Part shown: piece after piece, positions 29,550-41,265 of the stretch
How the letters are laid out: each line of letters opens with the position of its first letter
Position numbering within the stretch: the stretch's first letter is position 1
DNA from: Micractinium sp. NFX-FRZ
Lineage: Eukaryota; Chlorophyta; Trebouxiophyceae; Chlorellales; Chlorellaceae
Reading direction: 5' to 3'
Length of the DNA stretch: 64,000 bases
NCBI GenBank assembly: GCA_029339195.1
Contig: JAPTJF010000123.1
Span: forward strand, 1-64,000
The notes under the pieces: generated by a model
Seen by the model: only the letters and a program-made list of their open reading frames with translations
The model's database searches: none
What the model was told of the DNA's origin: nothing
Program-made: the position numbers and the translations under genes

Positions 29550-31916
29550 CTATCCAGCAGCTGGCTGCTGCTCTTCTGGTTCCGCCCGCGGCTCCCCTTG
29601 CTGCTGTTCTCCCGCCTGCTGAGGTTGCTGCTCCTGCTGCTGCTGCTGCTGCTGAGGCTGCTGAAGCTGCTGCTGCTGCTGCTGCTGAGGCTGCTGCTGA
29701 GGCTGCTGCTGCTGCTGAGGCTGCTGCTCCGTTGTGTTGCCGGCCGTTGCCCCGCCTTCCTCACCATCGTCGTCACTCAGCACGATGCAGTCCTCCACAT
29801 ACCCTTCAGGCACTGCGTCTCTGAAGAGCTGCGGCACCGCCGCCGGATCGCCACCTGCCGGCATGGAAAACACAGCCTGCTCCACCTCCTCCCGCAGCTG
29901 AAGCAGGCCTGCTGCCAACACCTCTGCCAGCTCCTCTTCAAGGGGAGGCGGCTCTGCTGCTCCTGCTGCCGCGGCTCCCGCTGCTCCTGCTGCGCATGCT
30001 GCCGCCCCCGCTGCTGCTGCCGCCGCTTCGCCGTTGTGCTCGCCGCTGCCGCCCGCCTCACCGCCCAGCATTGCAGTGAGGTCCTCTGCAGCCCTCCGGA
30101 AGAAGTGGCACGCGATACAATACCTGCAGGGAGGGAAATATTGGTGGCACAAAGAATGGGTGCTGCATGAGGAACCGCAGGTCGGGGGCAGATCAGCGGG
30201 GGGGGGTGTGCAAACACCAGGCGCAAGCCGAGATGCTTTGCGGCGTTTCACCCCCATGCGCCAGCTGGCCTCCTCCCCGTCCAAAAGCCGTCCAAGCGTA
30301 CGCACCACTTGCACACCCAGCCACCCACCACAGCTGCACCCCGTCTGGCAGCAACATGCGCGGGAATTGAACGAGGAGAAGCAGTTGAAACCACGCCTGC
30401 CTCACCACTTCTTGCACCGCCGCTCCAGGTCCAAGTACTTGAGCAGCGGCTCGCGCATGGCTGAAGAGAGGACAGAGGCCAGCGAGGCGCGGCGCAGCAG
30501 GTGCTGCAGCAGCGAGGAGTCGGCAAACTCCTGCGGGAGAAGTGGGGCCAGGGGGCGAGGGAGGGGGCAGGTGCGCGGATGGGACATGGGGGGTACCAAG
30601 CATTGGGGGCGTCGCGGCATGCACGCGGCAGGTGTGCAAGCCGGAGCTGCCGCTGGCGACAGCCGGCCGGCATGCCAAACTGGCCGCCCTGCCAGCCCGC
30701 ATGCCGCACCGGCATCTGCACCTGCACCCCAACTGAACACCACACTGTGCCCCACCTGCAGCACACACTGCGCACCACCCCGCAGCTAGCCCGCCCACCT
30801 GCTGCACCCGCTCGTCCGGCCACTCCAGCAGCGGCAGCTCCGACTGCTTCCGCTCCTGCTCCTCCCGCAGAGACACATCCATGGCCAGCGCCATGTCATC
30901 ACGGAAGTCTGCGCGTGTGGGGAGGAAAGCATGGGGGAGGGGTAAGGTTGTGGGCAAGGGAGGGGTCGCCAGGACGACACGTCCGTGGCCTGCGCCAGAT
31001 GACCACAGAAGGTCTGTGCATGCAGGGAGGGGAGGGCTGAAGGCATGGCGGGGCATAGTGGCGGGCATGCATGGCCTGTGCCAGGTAGTGGGTGCGGGGG
31101 GGAGTACCCACCCATCAAGCAATGCATAGCTTGCAGGCTCCACAGAGAACCAGCAGACCCCATAAGCACGCACCCTCAAACTCCATGCGCGTTGCAATCT
31201 GGAACTGCGCCTCCTCGGCCCAGGCCACCGCATCCGTGAACTCGGCTTTGGCCTGTTCCGCTGCATCGGTCAGCGCCTGGTTGGCTCTGCAGGGGAGCAT
31301 GCGAAACGGGTGCAGGCAGGTGGGCCAGGCAGGCAGGCAGGGGCAGGCGGGACGGCGAATGCAACAAGAGCGTGTGTGGGGCGCCGTGGGGCCGGGCCGC
31401 TCACCGGCATGCAGGCAGGAATTGGTCCCTTAACCTGCCTCACGGCAGCGCCTTCCTGACCGCCGAAGCTTACCTGTCTGCCTGCAGGCCAAAGCCTTGC
31501 AGCAGCTGCAGCGCAAGCTGGCGTACACTCAGCTGTGGCACCGCTGCTGCGGGCGCCGTAGGCGACTGGCCGTGTGCCGCCGCCAGCGCTGCCTCGGCGC
31601 CTTCCCTGTCGCTGCCGCTGCCGCTCTGCGCCTCGTCATCGCTTTCGGACTCATCACTGCCGCTGCCACCACTCTCCTGCTGCGGGGGTAGCTGCTGCTC
31701 CGGCGGCGGCAGCGGCGGCGACGGCTCTCTGGCCCGCTTGCGCCCACGGCCGCGCCCCCGCCCGCTGCTGGGTGCCCTTCGCGCCCTGCTGCCCGAGGGT
31801 ATTCCTGCCGCCTCATCTGCTCGCCGCTGCGCTGCCTGAGCCACCGCCGTGCCCCGCCTAGGGCGGCCGACTCGGCGGGCCTGCTCGGTGGCGGCCGAGG
31901 CCGGTTCATCGGCCAT
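29550..31916 (-). CDS. Uncharacterised protein with ubiquitin-interacting-like motif
   Basis: Exons in transcript order are 31474-31916, 31174-31286, 30799-30908, 30406-30530 and 29550-30123, giving 454 residues in phase. The N-terminal 120 residues are basic then acidic and disordered, with an arginine/glycine patch (SGRGRGRGRKRA) resembling a nuclear localisation signal. Residues near 190-205 (DDMALAMDVSLREEQE) fit the ubiquitin-interacting pattern of acidic residues, Ala-x-x-x-Ser and Glu. The following region LLQHLLRRASLASVLSSAM is predicted helical. The C-terminus is acidic with SDDDGEE and then a long Gln-rich tract. A nuclear ubiquitin-binding role is inference, and no enzymatic domain was recognised. 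The gene is divergent to the ARM-repeat gene at 32248. Confidence 0.65.
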
Positions 31917-32247
31917 CGTTTCACCGCTTCGATAAACCTGCGGCCCGTTGCAAATGAATCAAGCAGTGCAGCGGATGGGGCTCGCGGAAGCGAGCAGGGT
32001 TTCAAGAGGGCGAGCGCATCCTGCTCCTTGATGTAGTCAGAACAGGCCCTGTGATTGGTTTGTGCAGGCAGTGCGATGGGATGAAAGGTCTGTGACCAGG
32101 CCCTCAAGTCCACGCTGGCGGCCAATTTCGAGGGCTTCGGTTAGGCTGTTTCGACCGCTACTCATTCCATCTCGCTTCAATTGACATTGGGTCGCCGCCC
32201 TCGGCACGTTGAGGCCAAGTCAAGCCCCACAGTGGCCCGCCATTGAG
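31917..32247. promoter_or_regulatory. Divergent promoter, UIM-like / ARM-repeat gene
   Basis: These 331 bp separate two divergent start codons and have lower GC content than the flanks. No defined element was recognised. Confidence 0.45.
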
Positions 32248-35200
32248 ATGTCCTTCATCTCCCGCCTTCTCTGCTGCGTCGCCCCTCCCACCTCCACACG
32301 TGATTTTGAGGACGCCGGCGCAGAGGAGCGCCACACGGTGAGCCCTGCGCCCGCCGGCGGGCCCAACTGCCGGCAGCGGCGGTGGGTGCCCGCCCGAAGC
32401 CTCCCCGAGGCCCGGCCCCGCTGACCCCGCCCGCACAACTGCCGACGCTCTCCCCACTCCCTCATTCAGGACCCCATCCAGCAGGCACCTGCACAGCCCG
32501 ATTCCCCTCCCGTCAAGGCCCGCACGCCGCCTTCCCAGACGGTCATCTCCCTGGTCGCTGCCGCAAGCCCCGCCGACGCCATCGCCAGCGTGCTGCCTCC
32601 GCCAGACGCTGCTTCCTTCACCGCACCGCAGGTGCCCCTGCAGCAGCCGCAGCAGGAGGGCTTCCGGCAGGAGGAGCCCGCACAGTGGCAGCAGGAGGCT
32701 ACAAAGCAGCCTCAGTGGGAGGAGGAGCAGCAGGCAGTGGCGGCCGAGCCTCCCCAACAGGAGCTGCAGCAGCAGGAGGAGCAGCAGATGGAGCAGCCGA
32801 TGGAGCGGCTCAGCGTGAAGGAGGTGCAGGGGGCACAGGCACCAGATGCAGCAGATGAGGAGGACCCGCTGTCCCTGGTGCTGGGCACTGCAGAGCACAC
32901 CAGCAGCGCAGACGCCCTGGGGGCGGTGCCCAGCGAGCCGCCGCAGGTGGGTGCTTGTGGGGGGTGCAATTTAGTGGTAGGGAGGACGGGCACCGGTGCA
33001 TGTGCTGGGGGGGAGGGGGTTCAGGCACAAGCTAGCCATGCAAGGAAAGCGTGGCATGTGTGATGGGGAGCCTGCCCCCTTCACCGTCCGCAGGCGCCCG
33101 TCGTGCACAGCGCAGCGCCGGTCCAGGAGAGCAGCGGCTCCGAGCCCACCACGCAGGCGGCGGAGCCTGCTGCCTCCCCCATCGCCAAGCGCCCCTCAGG
33201 CTCGCCCGCCAAGAGCCTTGCCAAGAGCCCTGTTAAGGCAGCCAGTGCCTCGTCCTCCAAGACCGACAGCCCCGCCTCCGTGAGCTCCTCTGTCAGGCAG
33301 CAGGAGGACGAGACCAGCGCTGTCACGGTGCGGCGCAACAACCACCAGGTGGGTGCTGGCTCGCTGGCAGAGGGAGGCAGCGGGCAGGGAGGTAGTGTGC
33401 ACAGGTGGGTGCTTGCTCACCCGGGGGCGGTAGCGAGCAGGTGGGTGCTGCGCAGGGTGGTGCGCAGTGGTGGCTCATGCTTGCAGCCATGCCCGTTTGT
33501 GTGGCTTCTCAACGCGCCTTCCGCAAGCGGATGGATTCAGACGCCTCTCACCCTTGCCTCCCCTCTTCCCCACTGCCCGCCCGCCTCGCGCCCTGCAGGC
33601 CCGCAAGCTCTCCACCGCCAGCAACGTCAGCGTCGACAGCCACGCCGCGGACGCCTGGGTGCCGCCCAGCGTGCCCCGCCAGCCGCCGCCCCCTGCTGAG
33701 CTGGCAGCTGCGCTGGCCAACCTGGGCACTGCCCTGCCGGTGGACCCCATCGCCGACCTCAACGTCATCCGCGCCGCAGCCAAGCACACGCCGGCGGTGC
33801 TGCAGTCCCAGGTGACTGTGCCTCCAGCAGTGGGGAGGAAGGCATGGGGGCGGCTATGCCCTGGGGGCGGCTATGCCCTGGCAGTTGGTGGATAAGTGCC
33901 AGCAGGAGTGTCAGCATGAGTGCCCAATAAGGGTGCTGACGCACATGTGCCAATGAGACGTCGCTGGGAAGCAGGCCCCCTGCATTGCAACACGGAGTAG
34001 CTTGGCAATGCCACTGCTCACGCCACCATTTCCCCACCAACCCGCTCCTTGCCCACGCTGCCGCCCCGCCCGGCTGCAGATGTTCACGCTGGTGCCGCTG
34101 CTGCTGCGCACGGTGCGCGCGCCGCGCCTGCAAACCGCGCGCGCCGCCATCCTGACGTTCAAGGAGCTGTTTGCCACCGAGGCGCTGGGGGCCAGCCTGT
34201 GCCAGCACGTGGCTGACGACAGCGGGCCTACCACCTCCTCGCTGCTGGCGCTGATGCAGAAGGCCACGGGTGAGGGGGTGGGGTGGGGGTTGGGTCGGTT
34301 GGGGAGGGAGGGAGGGTGAGGGCGGTCAGCAGGCGGGGGTTGAGGGGGAGTGCAGCGGGGAGAGCCAAGGGGTTGCCAGCGTGGCTGATGGCATGGCAGA
34401 GTGGCTGAGCTGCCTGTGCAGTGTGCATCTTGTGACGCCCCTTGTGCCCCTGCTTCCCCCCTGGCAGGCGCCGACCTCAACTCCAAGCGCATCTCCGCAG
34501 ACGCCAACGCCTGCCTCATGTGAGTGGGGGGCGTGCAGGTGGAGGCAGCTCACCCCTGCATCTCACCTTTTGGAGGGATGGTTTTGGGCCCAAACTCAAT
34601 GCTCTACACTTGCTAGTGCAGGTGCCACAGCTGGCAGGCACCTTGCGTGTTGGGGGCTGAAAGCTGCTGTGCTGTCGCCCCCTCTGCCCCCTCCCCCGGT
34701 GCAGCACCATGGTGGAGTGCCTGCCCCCCGTGGAGTGCATCGGCATGCTGAACAACTACTGCACCTCGCCCAAGGTGCACCAGCGCGTGCGCTCCAAGGC
34801 GGCTGCCCTGGTGACGGCCACCGCCTACCGCCTGGCGGTGACCAACACGCAGGGCATGGACAAGGTGTGGGGGGTGGGTGTGGGTGTATGTGGGTCTATG
34901 GAGCCATATGTGTGTGTGTTGGGGGGGGGGGAGGGATGTGTTCATTCAGATGACGATGTCTGCATGGCAACGAGCTGGGATGGGCTGTAACAGCAGGCAG
35001 GCATGGCGAAGCGGAGTGGGCGGGCTGAACGAGCATGCCCCAGCCTAGGTTCACACTGCTGGCCCCACCCGCCCAGCACTCGGTGCTTGGCTGCTGAGCA
35101 GAGCAGTGGGCGGCGTGTTGCTGTGCATGCGCTCTTGTGTCCGCTCATCTCTGGGACATGCCCCCTGCCTGTCATTTCATCCCCACCAAACCCACCCGCC

Positions 35201-36163
35201 CCTCCTGCCCCCTCCTCTGCCCCCCCCAGGCCGCCATGTCGACGCTGCTCAAGCTCAGCGAGCCCCTGCTGGCCGCGGGCGCCTCCTGCCGGCAGACCGC
35301 CAAGAAGCTGGCCGTGGTGGTCTACTCATCATGGTGAGAGCGACGGGCTGCGGTTTTGCAGAGAGCAGACAAGATCAGGTTTGAGCAGCAAGGCAACTGG
35401 CACAGCTGTGACGTGCGTCAGCGGAGGCAAAGGCAAGGCAGGCGGTGGGGTGAGCGGGCAGACCCGTGCAAACATACCACCCCTGCACTCGCCCCACTGA
35501 CGTGATGTCTGTCCAACCCACGTCCGTTGGCGGGTGCAGGGCCAACCAGCCCCAGCTGCACGTGCTGCCTCCCGGCTCGCCACGCAAGGCGGTGAAGTCG
35601 CTGGCGGCTGCTGAAGGTGCACAGGAGGGTGTCGCACCGGAGGCCGCGGTGGACGCCTGCGCAGAGTCCTGGGTGAGTGCGGTGGTGTGCCTGGGAGTGG
35701 GGTGATGAGTGCTGCGCAGGATTGGATGGGATGTGCCGTCGCTGCCGCCTGAAGGTCAGCTGTTGCCAGGGCCTGAAGCTCCGCTGCCGCTGCCGTCTCA
35801 AGCTGGGCCTTTACCGCATCAGCAGCCAGCATCTTGCTGTCTCTTCTGCAGTACTGAGCTGAGCAGCAGCATATGATGCATGCACGGCAGGTGGTGCATC
35901 TCCACCTCACTTGCCCACCCCAGTCCCCCTCGTGCTGCTGACCCACATGCCGCCGCACCGGATGCCCTCTCTCCCCGCTCGCCCCGCAGGCGGAGTTTGT
36001 GCGGCTGCAGGTGGAGCCCGAGAGCGCCGCTGCGCTGCACGAGGCGGTGTCTCTGTACGGCAAGGCGGGGCAGGAGCTGGTGGCGGCTGCACAGCTGGAT
36101 GGCTTTGCCATGGGGCACCCCGTGCAGCAGGTGGTGGCACGCCTGGTGCTGGCCTGCGAGTAG
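32248..36163 (+). CDS. Second ARM/TOG-like repeat protein
   Basis: Exons 32248-32337, 32470-32946, 33094-33348, 33599-33811, 34080-34269, 34468-34519, 34705-34864, 35230-35333, 35540-35672 and 35990-36163 give 615 residues in phase. The N-terminus MSFISRLLCCV has paired cysteines that could be lipidated (inference). Residues 30-300 are disordered, Gln/Glu-rich and then Ser/Pro/Lys-rich (SPIAKRPSGSPAKSLAKSP). The C-terminal 300 residues are HEAT/ARM helices (ADLNVIRAAAKHTP, MFTLVPLLLRTVRAP, RLQTARAAILTFKELFATEA). The layout matches the gene at 9924: a disordered arm followed by a TOG-like helical domain. Microtubule association is inferred. A TGTAA signal follows at 36419. Confidence 0.72.
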
Positions 36164-36966
36164 CGGAAGAGAAAGTGTGGTTTTTGTTGTTACCTTGACA
36201 AGGATCTAGGCAGGGGGACAGGTAGCGTACAACAGGATCGTTGATCATTGTGTATCATGCATGACTGCTGTTCTTTAGTTTTCTGGCTCTGCGACTCGAG
36301 CGCGGGGCGGAGGGTGGGGCGGGGCGCCTGCGCTCTGCCTGGGTGGCCAGTTGCAGACTAGGCTGGCAAGTTACTGGCCAAGTTATCCGCCCCACTAGTA
36401 TAATTGTATTTATTGATGTGTAACACTGTTTGAGAGCTTGACTGGTGTCAATCTTGAACCTTTGGACGGACTGGCGGCGGCGGCACGGCAGGCGCAGCGC
36501 GGGCTGTTGCTGGTGCTGCCGCCCCCGCCAATTGGAGGCGCCACGCGTTGAAAACACCCTTGTCATTCTCTCATCTGGTCTTCTCGCCGGCTGCACAGCT
36601 TCATACTTCCTCGATCACAGGGTAAGTCAGTGTCATGCAAGGGAGGCCTCCACAGCGGTGGCATTGGTTTGTGGACGCGAGATCTTGCTGGTTCGCCGCA
36701 GGGTGCGGCCTGGGTGGGCGGCGGAAGGGAAGCGTCCAGGCCCTTGCTGTTGGCGGACTGCCGGGCAGGCCCCATTGGAGACCCCTCGCTGCATAGCATC
36801 ATGGCTGAGGTGTCCGATTGCCGCATTGGGCCCGTCGCGCCGGGTTGGTGGGTTGGTGGCCCCGCTGCTCTGCCACCACTGGCGGCGGCGGTCAACCCCG
36901 CCCAGCCAGCGCACACGCCCACCATATTGGCATGCGTTTCTGCAGGCTGAACACAAAGTCGGCACC
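36164..36966. promoter_or_regulatory. ARM-repeat 3' UTR and PGK promoter with leader intron
   Basis: The interval holds the TGTAA signal of the upstream gene (36419-36423), a palindromic CCAATTGG at 36528-36535, and a likely PGK leader intron. The leader intron is 36622-36945, from G|GTAAGTC to TTTCTGCAG|G. No signal-bearing ORF joins in frame through that intron from an upstream ATG. Confidence 0.5.
36419..36423 (+). terminator. TGTAA polyadenylation signal, second ARM/TOG-like gene
   Basis: TGTAA lies 256 bp after the stop at 36163. Confidence 0.5.
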
Positions 36967-38280
36967 ATGGTGAAGAAGAACGTGGGCGATCTGACAGCGG
37001 AGCAGCTGGAGGGCAAGGTGGTGTTTGTGCGCTGCGACCTCAACGTGCCCCAGGCAAGGAGAGACGGCAGGCAGGGCTGCCGTGGTGTGCGGCGATGTGA
37101 CGCGTACCAGGCACTGCGATTACCTGCAATAGTCAGCGGCCTGTGTTGCATCAACAATGACGTAGTGAGGCCCGCCCGGTGCCGTGCATTGCAGGGAAGC
37201 TGCTGTGGTGCAGCTCAGCCATGCTCCTGCGGCCTACACGCCTCTTATGATCCCCCTGGGGCCCCTCTGCCCCTGTGCTGCAGAACAAGGAGACGCTGGC
37301 GATCACCGATGACACCCGCATCCGCGCCAGCCTGCCCACCATCCAGAGCCTGGTGAAGAACGGGGCGCGCGTGGTGCTCTCCTCACACCTGGTGAGGCGG
37401 AGGGTAGATGATGCCTGGGCTGGGTTGCCCCCCGAAGGCTGGGAGTTGCAGGCAGGGCGGCAGTCAGGGTGGCTACTGTTTTACTGTTTGAGAAGGGCTC
37501 CGCCACGGCCAGCGGCATGTATTGACAGCCTGGCTGGCTGGCTTCCTGGTCATCCAAGGGTGTGCTGTGCCTGATGTGTCGCCACCTGTGCCGCCCGTCT
37601 TTAACTGGTGCAGGGCCGCCCCAAGGGCCCCGAGAAGAAGAGCAGCCTGGCGCCGGTGGCCCAGCGCATGTCGGGTGCGCAGCATGCACAGCGCGCTCAA
37701 CCACCTTGGGTGGACGTGATGCGGCCACGCTGGGTGGCCGCCTGGGGTGTGCAGGTGGCGACGCGTGGCTGTGGGGCGGGTGCCCCGCTCGGTGCGGAAA
37801 CTGCAGCGTGCAGGCGCGCACGCCAACGCATGTGGATGTTACCTGCCACCTTCAGGCTCGTTCACACCAACACGCTAACTGCCCTGCCTTCTCACTGCCC
37901 GTGCCCCCGTTGCCCCGCCCATCCGTCCCGCCCCTCTGCAGAGCTGCTGGGCCAGGAGGTGGCCCTGGCCCCCGACTGCGTGGGCGAGGAGGTGAAGAAG
38001 ATGATTGCGGGGCTGCAGAACGGGCAGGTGCTGCTGCTGGAGAACGTGAGGTGAGGCGCAGGGGGGGGGAGAGATGTGTGTTGTGTGTTTGGTTGGTTGG
38101 ACAGGTGGGATGTACACACTGAAGGAAGGTCTCTGCTCTGTGACGGTATCAACCAGCAGCTGGCCTGCTGTATGACACACTACCTTTCATTCCACGCGTT
38201 TATGCTGAACTTCAGGTGGCACCCCGAGGAGGAGAAGAACGACCCCGCCTTTGCCAAGGAGCTGGCAGAGGGGTGCAACA

Positions 38281-38317
<37 letters not shown>

Positions 38318-40761
38318 GCACGCCTCCACCGCTGGTGCGCATGCAATCCAGGGCAACACGGTGCAGTGGCGGCGGCTGCAGTTCTTCCCTTGCCAGCCTG
38401 CCTCGCCCAACTTGTACTGAGCTTGACGTGCCCCGCGCTGCCCCGGCCCCCGCCTGCCCCGCTACTGCAGGCGTGGCCGCCTACCTGTCCCCCAAGGTGT
38501 CTGGCTTCCTCATGAAGAAGGAGCTGGACTACCTGGGTGGGTGAAGGCGTGGGTGGGTGGTTGTATGAATAGGTTGTTGCGGGTAGGCTAGGCAGGCAGT
38601 AAGGCAGGGAACTTGAGTACCTGCCTGGGTGAGGGAGGTGTTGGGGGTTACAGGGCTGTAGCAGGACAGGGGTGTATAGCAGGACAGGGGGGGATATGGC
38701 CAAGGTGGCGAGGAGGGTCTCACACCCACCGCACCTCGAGTGCTGACCTGTCCCCTCCTCCCCGTCCTGCCCCCGGCTGCAGTGGGCGCGGTTGAGCACC
38801 CCAACAAGCCGTTTGCCGCCATTGTGGGCGGCTCCAAGGTCTCCTCCAAGATAGGCGTGATCGAGTCGCTGCTGGAGAAGTGCGACAAGCTGGTCATGGG
38901 GTGAGTCGATCTATGGTGGTTGGTCCTGGTTCATTGCTACTGGTTTATTTACTGGCGGGGCCAGGTTAGTGGTGTGTGCTCTGAGCACCTTGCCCTGCCC
39001 TTGTGGCATCACAAAAGCCGCAGCCTGTCCTGCCACTGCGTTCATGTAGTGCCGTGCTTCCCACGGCGTCTGCCCCCCGCGGTGGCGGCATGGTTCTTCT
39101 CCCTCCCCTCAACAGCCCCACCCTTCCGCCTTCCTCCCCCTCTTCCAGGCCTCTGACTTTGACCCTCCCCCCGTTTCTTTGTGCTTGCCTCCCGCAGCGG
39201 CGGCATGATCTTCACCTTCTACAAGGCGCAGGGGCTGAGCGTGGGCGGCTCCCTGGTGGAGGAGGACAAGCTGGAGCTGGCCAAGGAGCTGATGGAGAAG
39301 GCAAAGGTGAGGTGGGCGGCAGCTACCGGGAAGCTGCTGGGAAGCTTCTTAGGGGGTGTGAGCGGGGGAAGGTGAAGGTGTGGGCGCTTGCGGTGGGAGG
39401 CGAAGGAGAAGCCAAAGTCACATGCTAGTGTGACATGCACGTGACGGCGTCCCTTATTAACACATCCCCCGCTCCCAACCATTGGTTCAACCCACCCTGC
39501 AGGCCAAGGGCGTGGAGTTTGTGCTGCCCACCGACGTGGTTGTGGCTGACAAGTTCTCCGCTGATGCCGAGTCCAAGGTGGTCCCCGTCACCGCCATCCC
39601 CGACGGATGGATGGTGAGCAGGGCGGGAGGCAGCACATGGGCGGGAGCGTGGGCGTAGGGGGCGGCGCAGTGTTGTTGCTTACGTCCCTTTCGGCCTGAT
39701 GTTGAGGTCTGATTTATGGTTAAGCTTAAGAACTAAAAGGAGTGCGGGCGTGGCAGGCAGGCAGCGGAGGAAGCGGCGGGGCGGCGCTGGGCAACACGCT
39801 CGTGCTGGCTGTGCCTGCCCTGCTGCACCTCGATTCGCCAGGTCCAAGCGGCTGACCTGGCACCCCTTCCCTGCCTGTCATCGAAGCGCAGGGCCTGGAT
39901 GTGGGCCCCGAGAGCAGCGAGCTGATCAAGAAGGCGCTGTCCGACTGCAAGACCATCCTGTGGAACGGGCCCATGGGCGGTGAGGCGGCGTGGCGGGGGG
40001 GCTCTGCTGCTTGGCCCCTCCCCTCCCGTGTTCCTTGCTTGCACGGCTGTCTCTGCATGGGTCACCTGCGCATGGTGCTGCGGCCTGCATGCGTGAGCCC
40101 TTGCGTCCCCACGCTGCGTAGCCTGCAGCATGTGCGCTGGGCCTTCTGCCCTGTGCCCCCTGCGCCTGCCCGCCTGGTTCCCCACCTCTCCTGCCGCCCT
40201 CCTCCTGCCCCCTCCCCTGCAGTGTTCGAGTTCCCCAAGTTTGCTGCCGGAACCAACGCCATCTCCACGCTGCTCGCCGACCTCACAACCAACCACGGTG
40301 CGCCATGCTGGCGGGCAGGCAGGGTTGTTGGAGCTGGCAGAAGCGAGGACTGGCGTTAGCTCTTACCAGCTGGGTAGTGCATTGCACCTCCACACTGCGT
40401 TGCCATTCCTGTTGCCCACTCAATGCAATGCCGTCTCTTTGCCGCTCACCAAGATCTGCCCAGCTGGCGCCACCCCCTGTTGTGATGTGTGTGTGCAGGC
40501 GCCACCTCCATTATCGGCGGCGGCGACTCGGTGGCAGCGGTGGAGCAGGCGGGCCTGGCGGAGAAGGTGCGCCCTGCTTGAACCGCCCTCTGCATGCACA
40601 CACTGTGCCAATCGCCTGCACAGGTGTGGAACCAATGTCACCCAGCCTCCCCCCCTCCCCCCCTCCCCCAGATGTCCCACATCTCCACCGGCGGCGGGGC
40701 CTCCCTGGAGCTGCTGGAGGGCAAGGTGCTGCCCGGCGTGGCCTGCCTGGACGACGCGTGA
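36967..40761 (+). CDS. PGK: Phosphoglycerate kinase
   Basis: PGK interconverts 1,3-bisphosphoglycerate + ADP and 3-phosphoglycerate + ATP in glycolysis, gluconeogenesis and the Calvin cycle. Exons 36967-37053, 37284-37391, 37614-37674, 37942-38050, 38216-38334, 38471-38536, 38783-38900, 39198-39306, 39503-39613, 39892-39979, 40223-40297, 40499-40566 and 40672-40761 give 402 residues in phase. Seen: [75 protein letters not shown] and [10 protein letters not shown]. The ATG (GGCACCATGG context) gives no transit peptide, and the sequence resembles plant cytosolic PGK, so a cytosolic location is favoured. The first coding intron uses a GC donor (CAG|GCAAGG). Confidence 0.96.
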
Positions 40762-41265
40762 ACCGATGCGACAGCTGGCTCCCTCTATTCGATGGTTGAG
40801 CTACACCAGAGCTCAGGGAGAGGAGGAGACATCCTTGGGTGCCGCCCTCCAGGGGCCCGGCTGTGAAATTTGCATAGCCGGGCAGCAGGGTCCTATTCTT
40901 GCTGCCCGCCCCCCCGCCTGTGTGCCGCTCGATGCGCTGGGGGCGGGGGTGCCGTACACTACGCTTGTGGCGCTGCGAGGGCCGCAGCGCTCCTGTTGGT
41001 TTGCCGCTGCATGTGGTCACACGAGGTCAATGAATCGACTGCAAGTCAGCTGCAAAGGCATTTTGTAAGAGCCAGAGGTGCATCAAGGAGCAGAAACTAC
41101 AAAGGATGGGATGGCGTCTGGTCAAAGGTACATCAAGCCACAGGTGCACAAAGTCAAGGTACATCACGCAAAGGTACACAAAATATAAGGTACACCAACG
41201 GCCTGTAGGGAAGGATGGGGAGGGGCTTTGCCAGGGCACGCCAGAACAGAACTCCAACTTCCTGA
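40762..41265. other. Convergent 3' region, PGK / channel gene
   Basis: It contains the PGK TGTAA signal and an imperfect repeat of AAGGTACA-type units around 41127-41195. No gene was recognised. Confidence 0.5.
41064..41068 (+). terminator. TGTAA polyadenylation signal, PGK
   Basis: TGTAA lies 303 bp after the PGK stop. Confidence 0.5.

Noticed and set aside
29394..29824. Leu-rich or Ala-rich open frames opposite the UIM-like gene's Gln tract
   Set aside because: Poly-Leu and poly-Ala arise from CTG/GCT readings of the CAG repeat. No transmembrane protein is implied.
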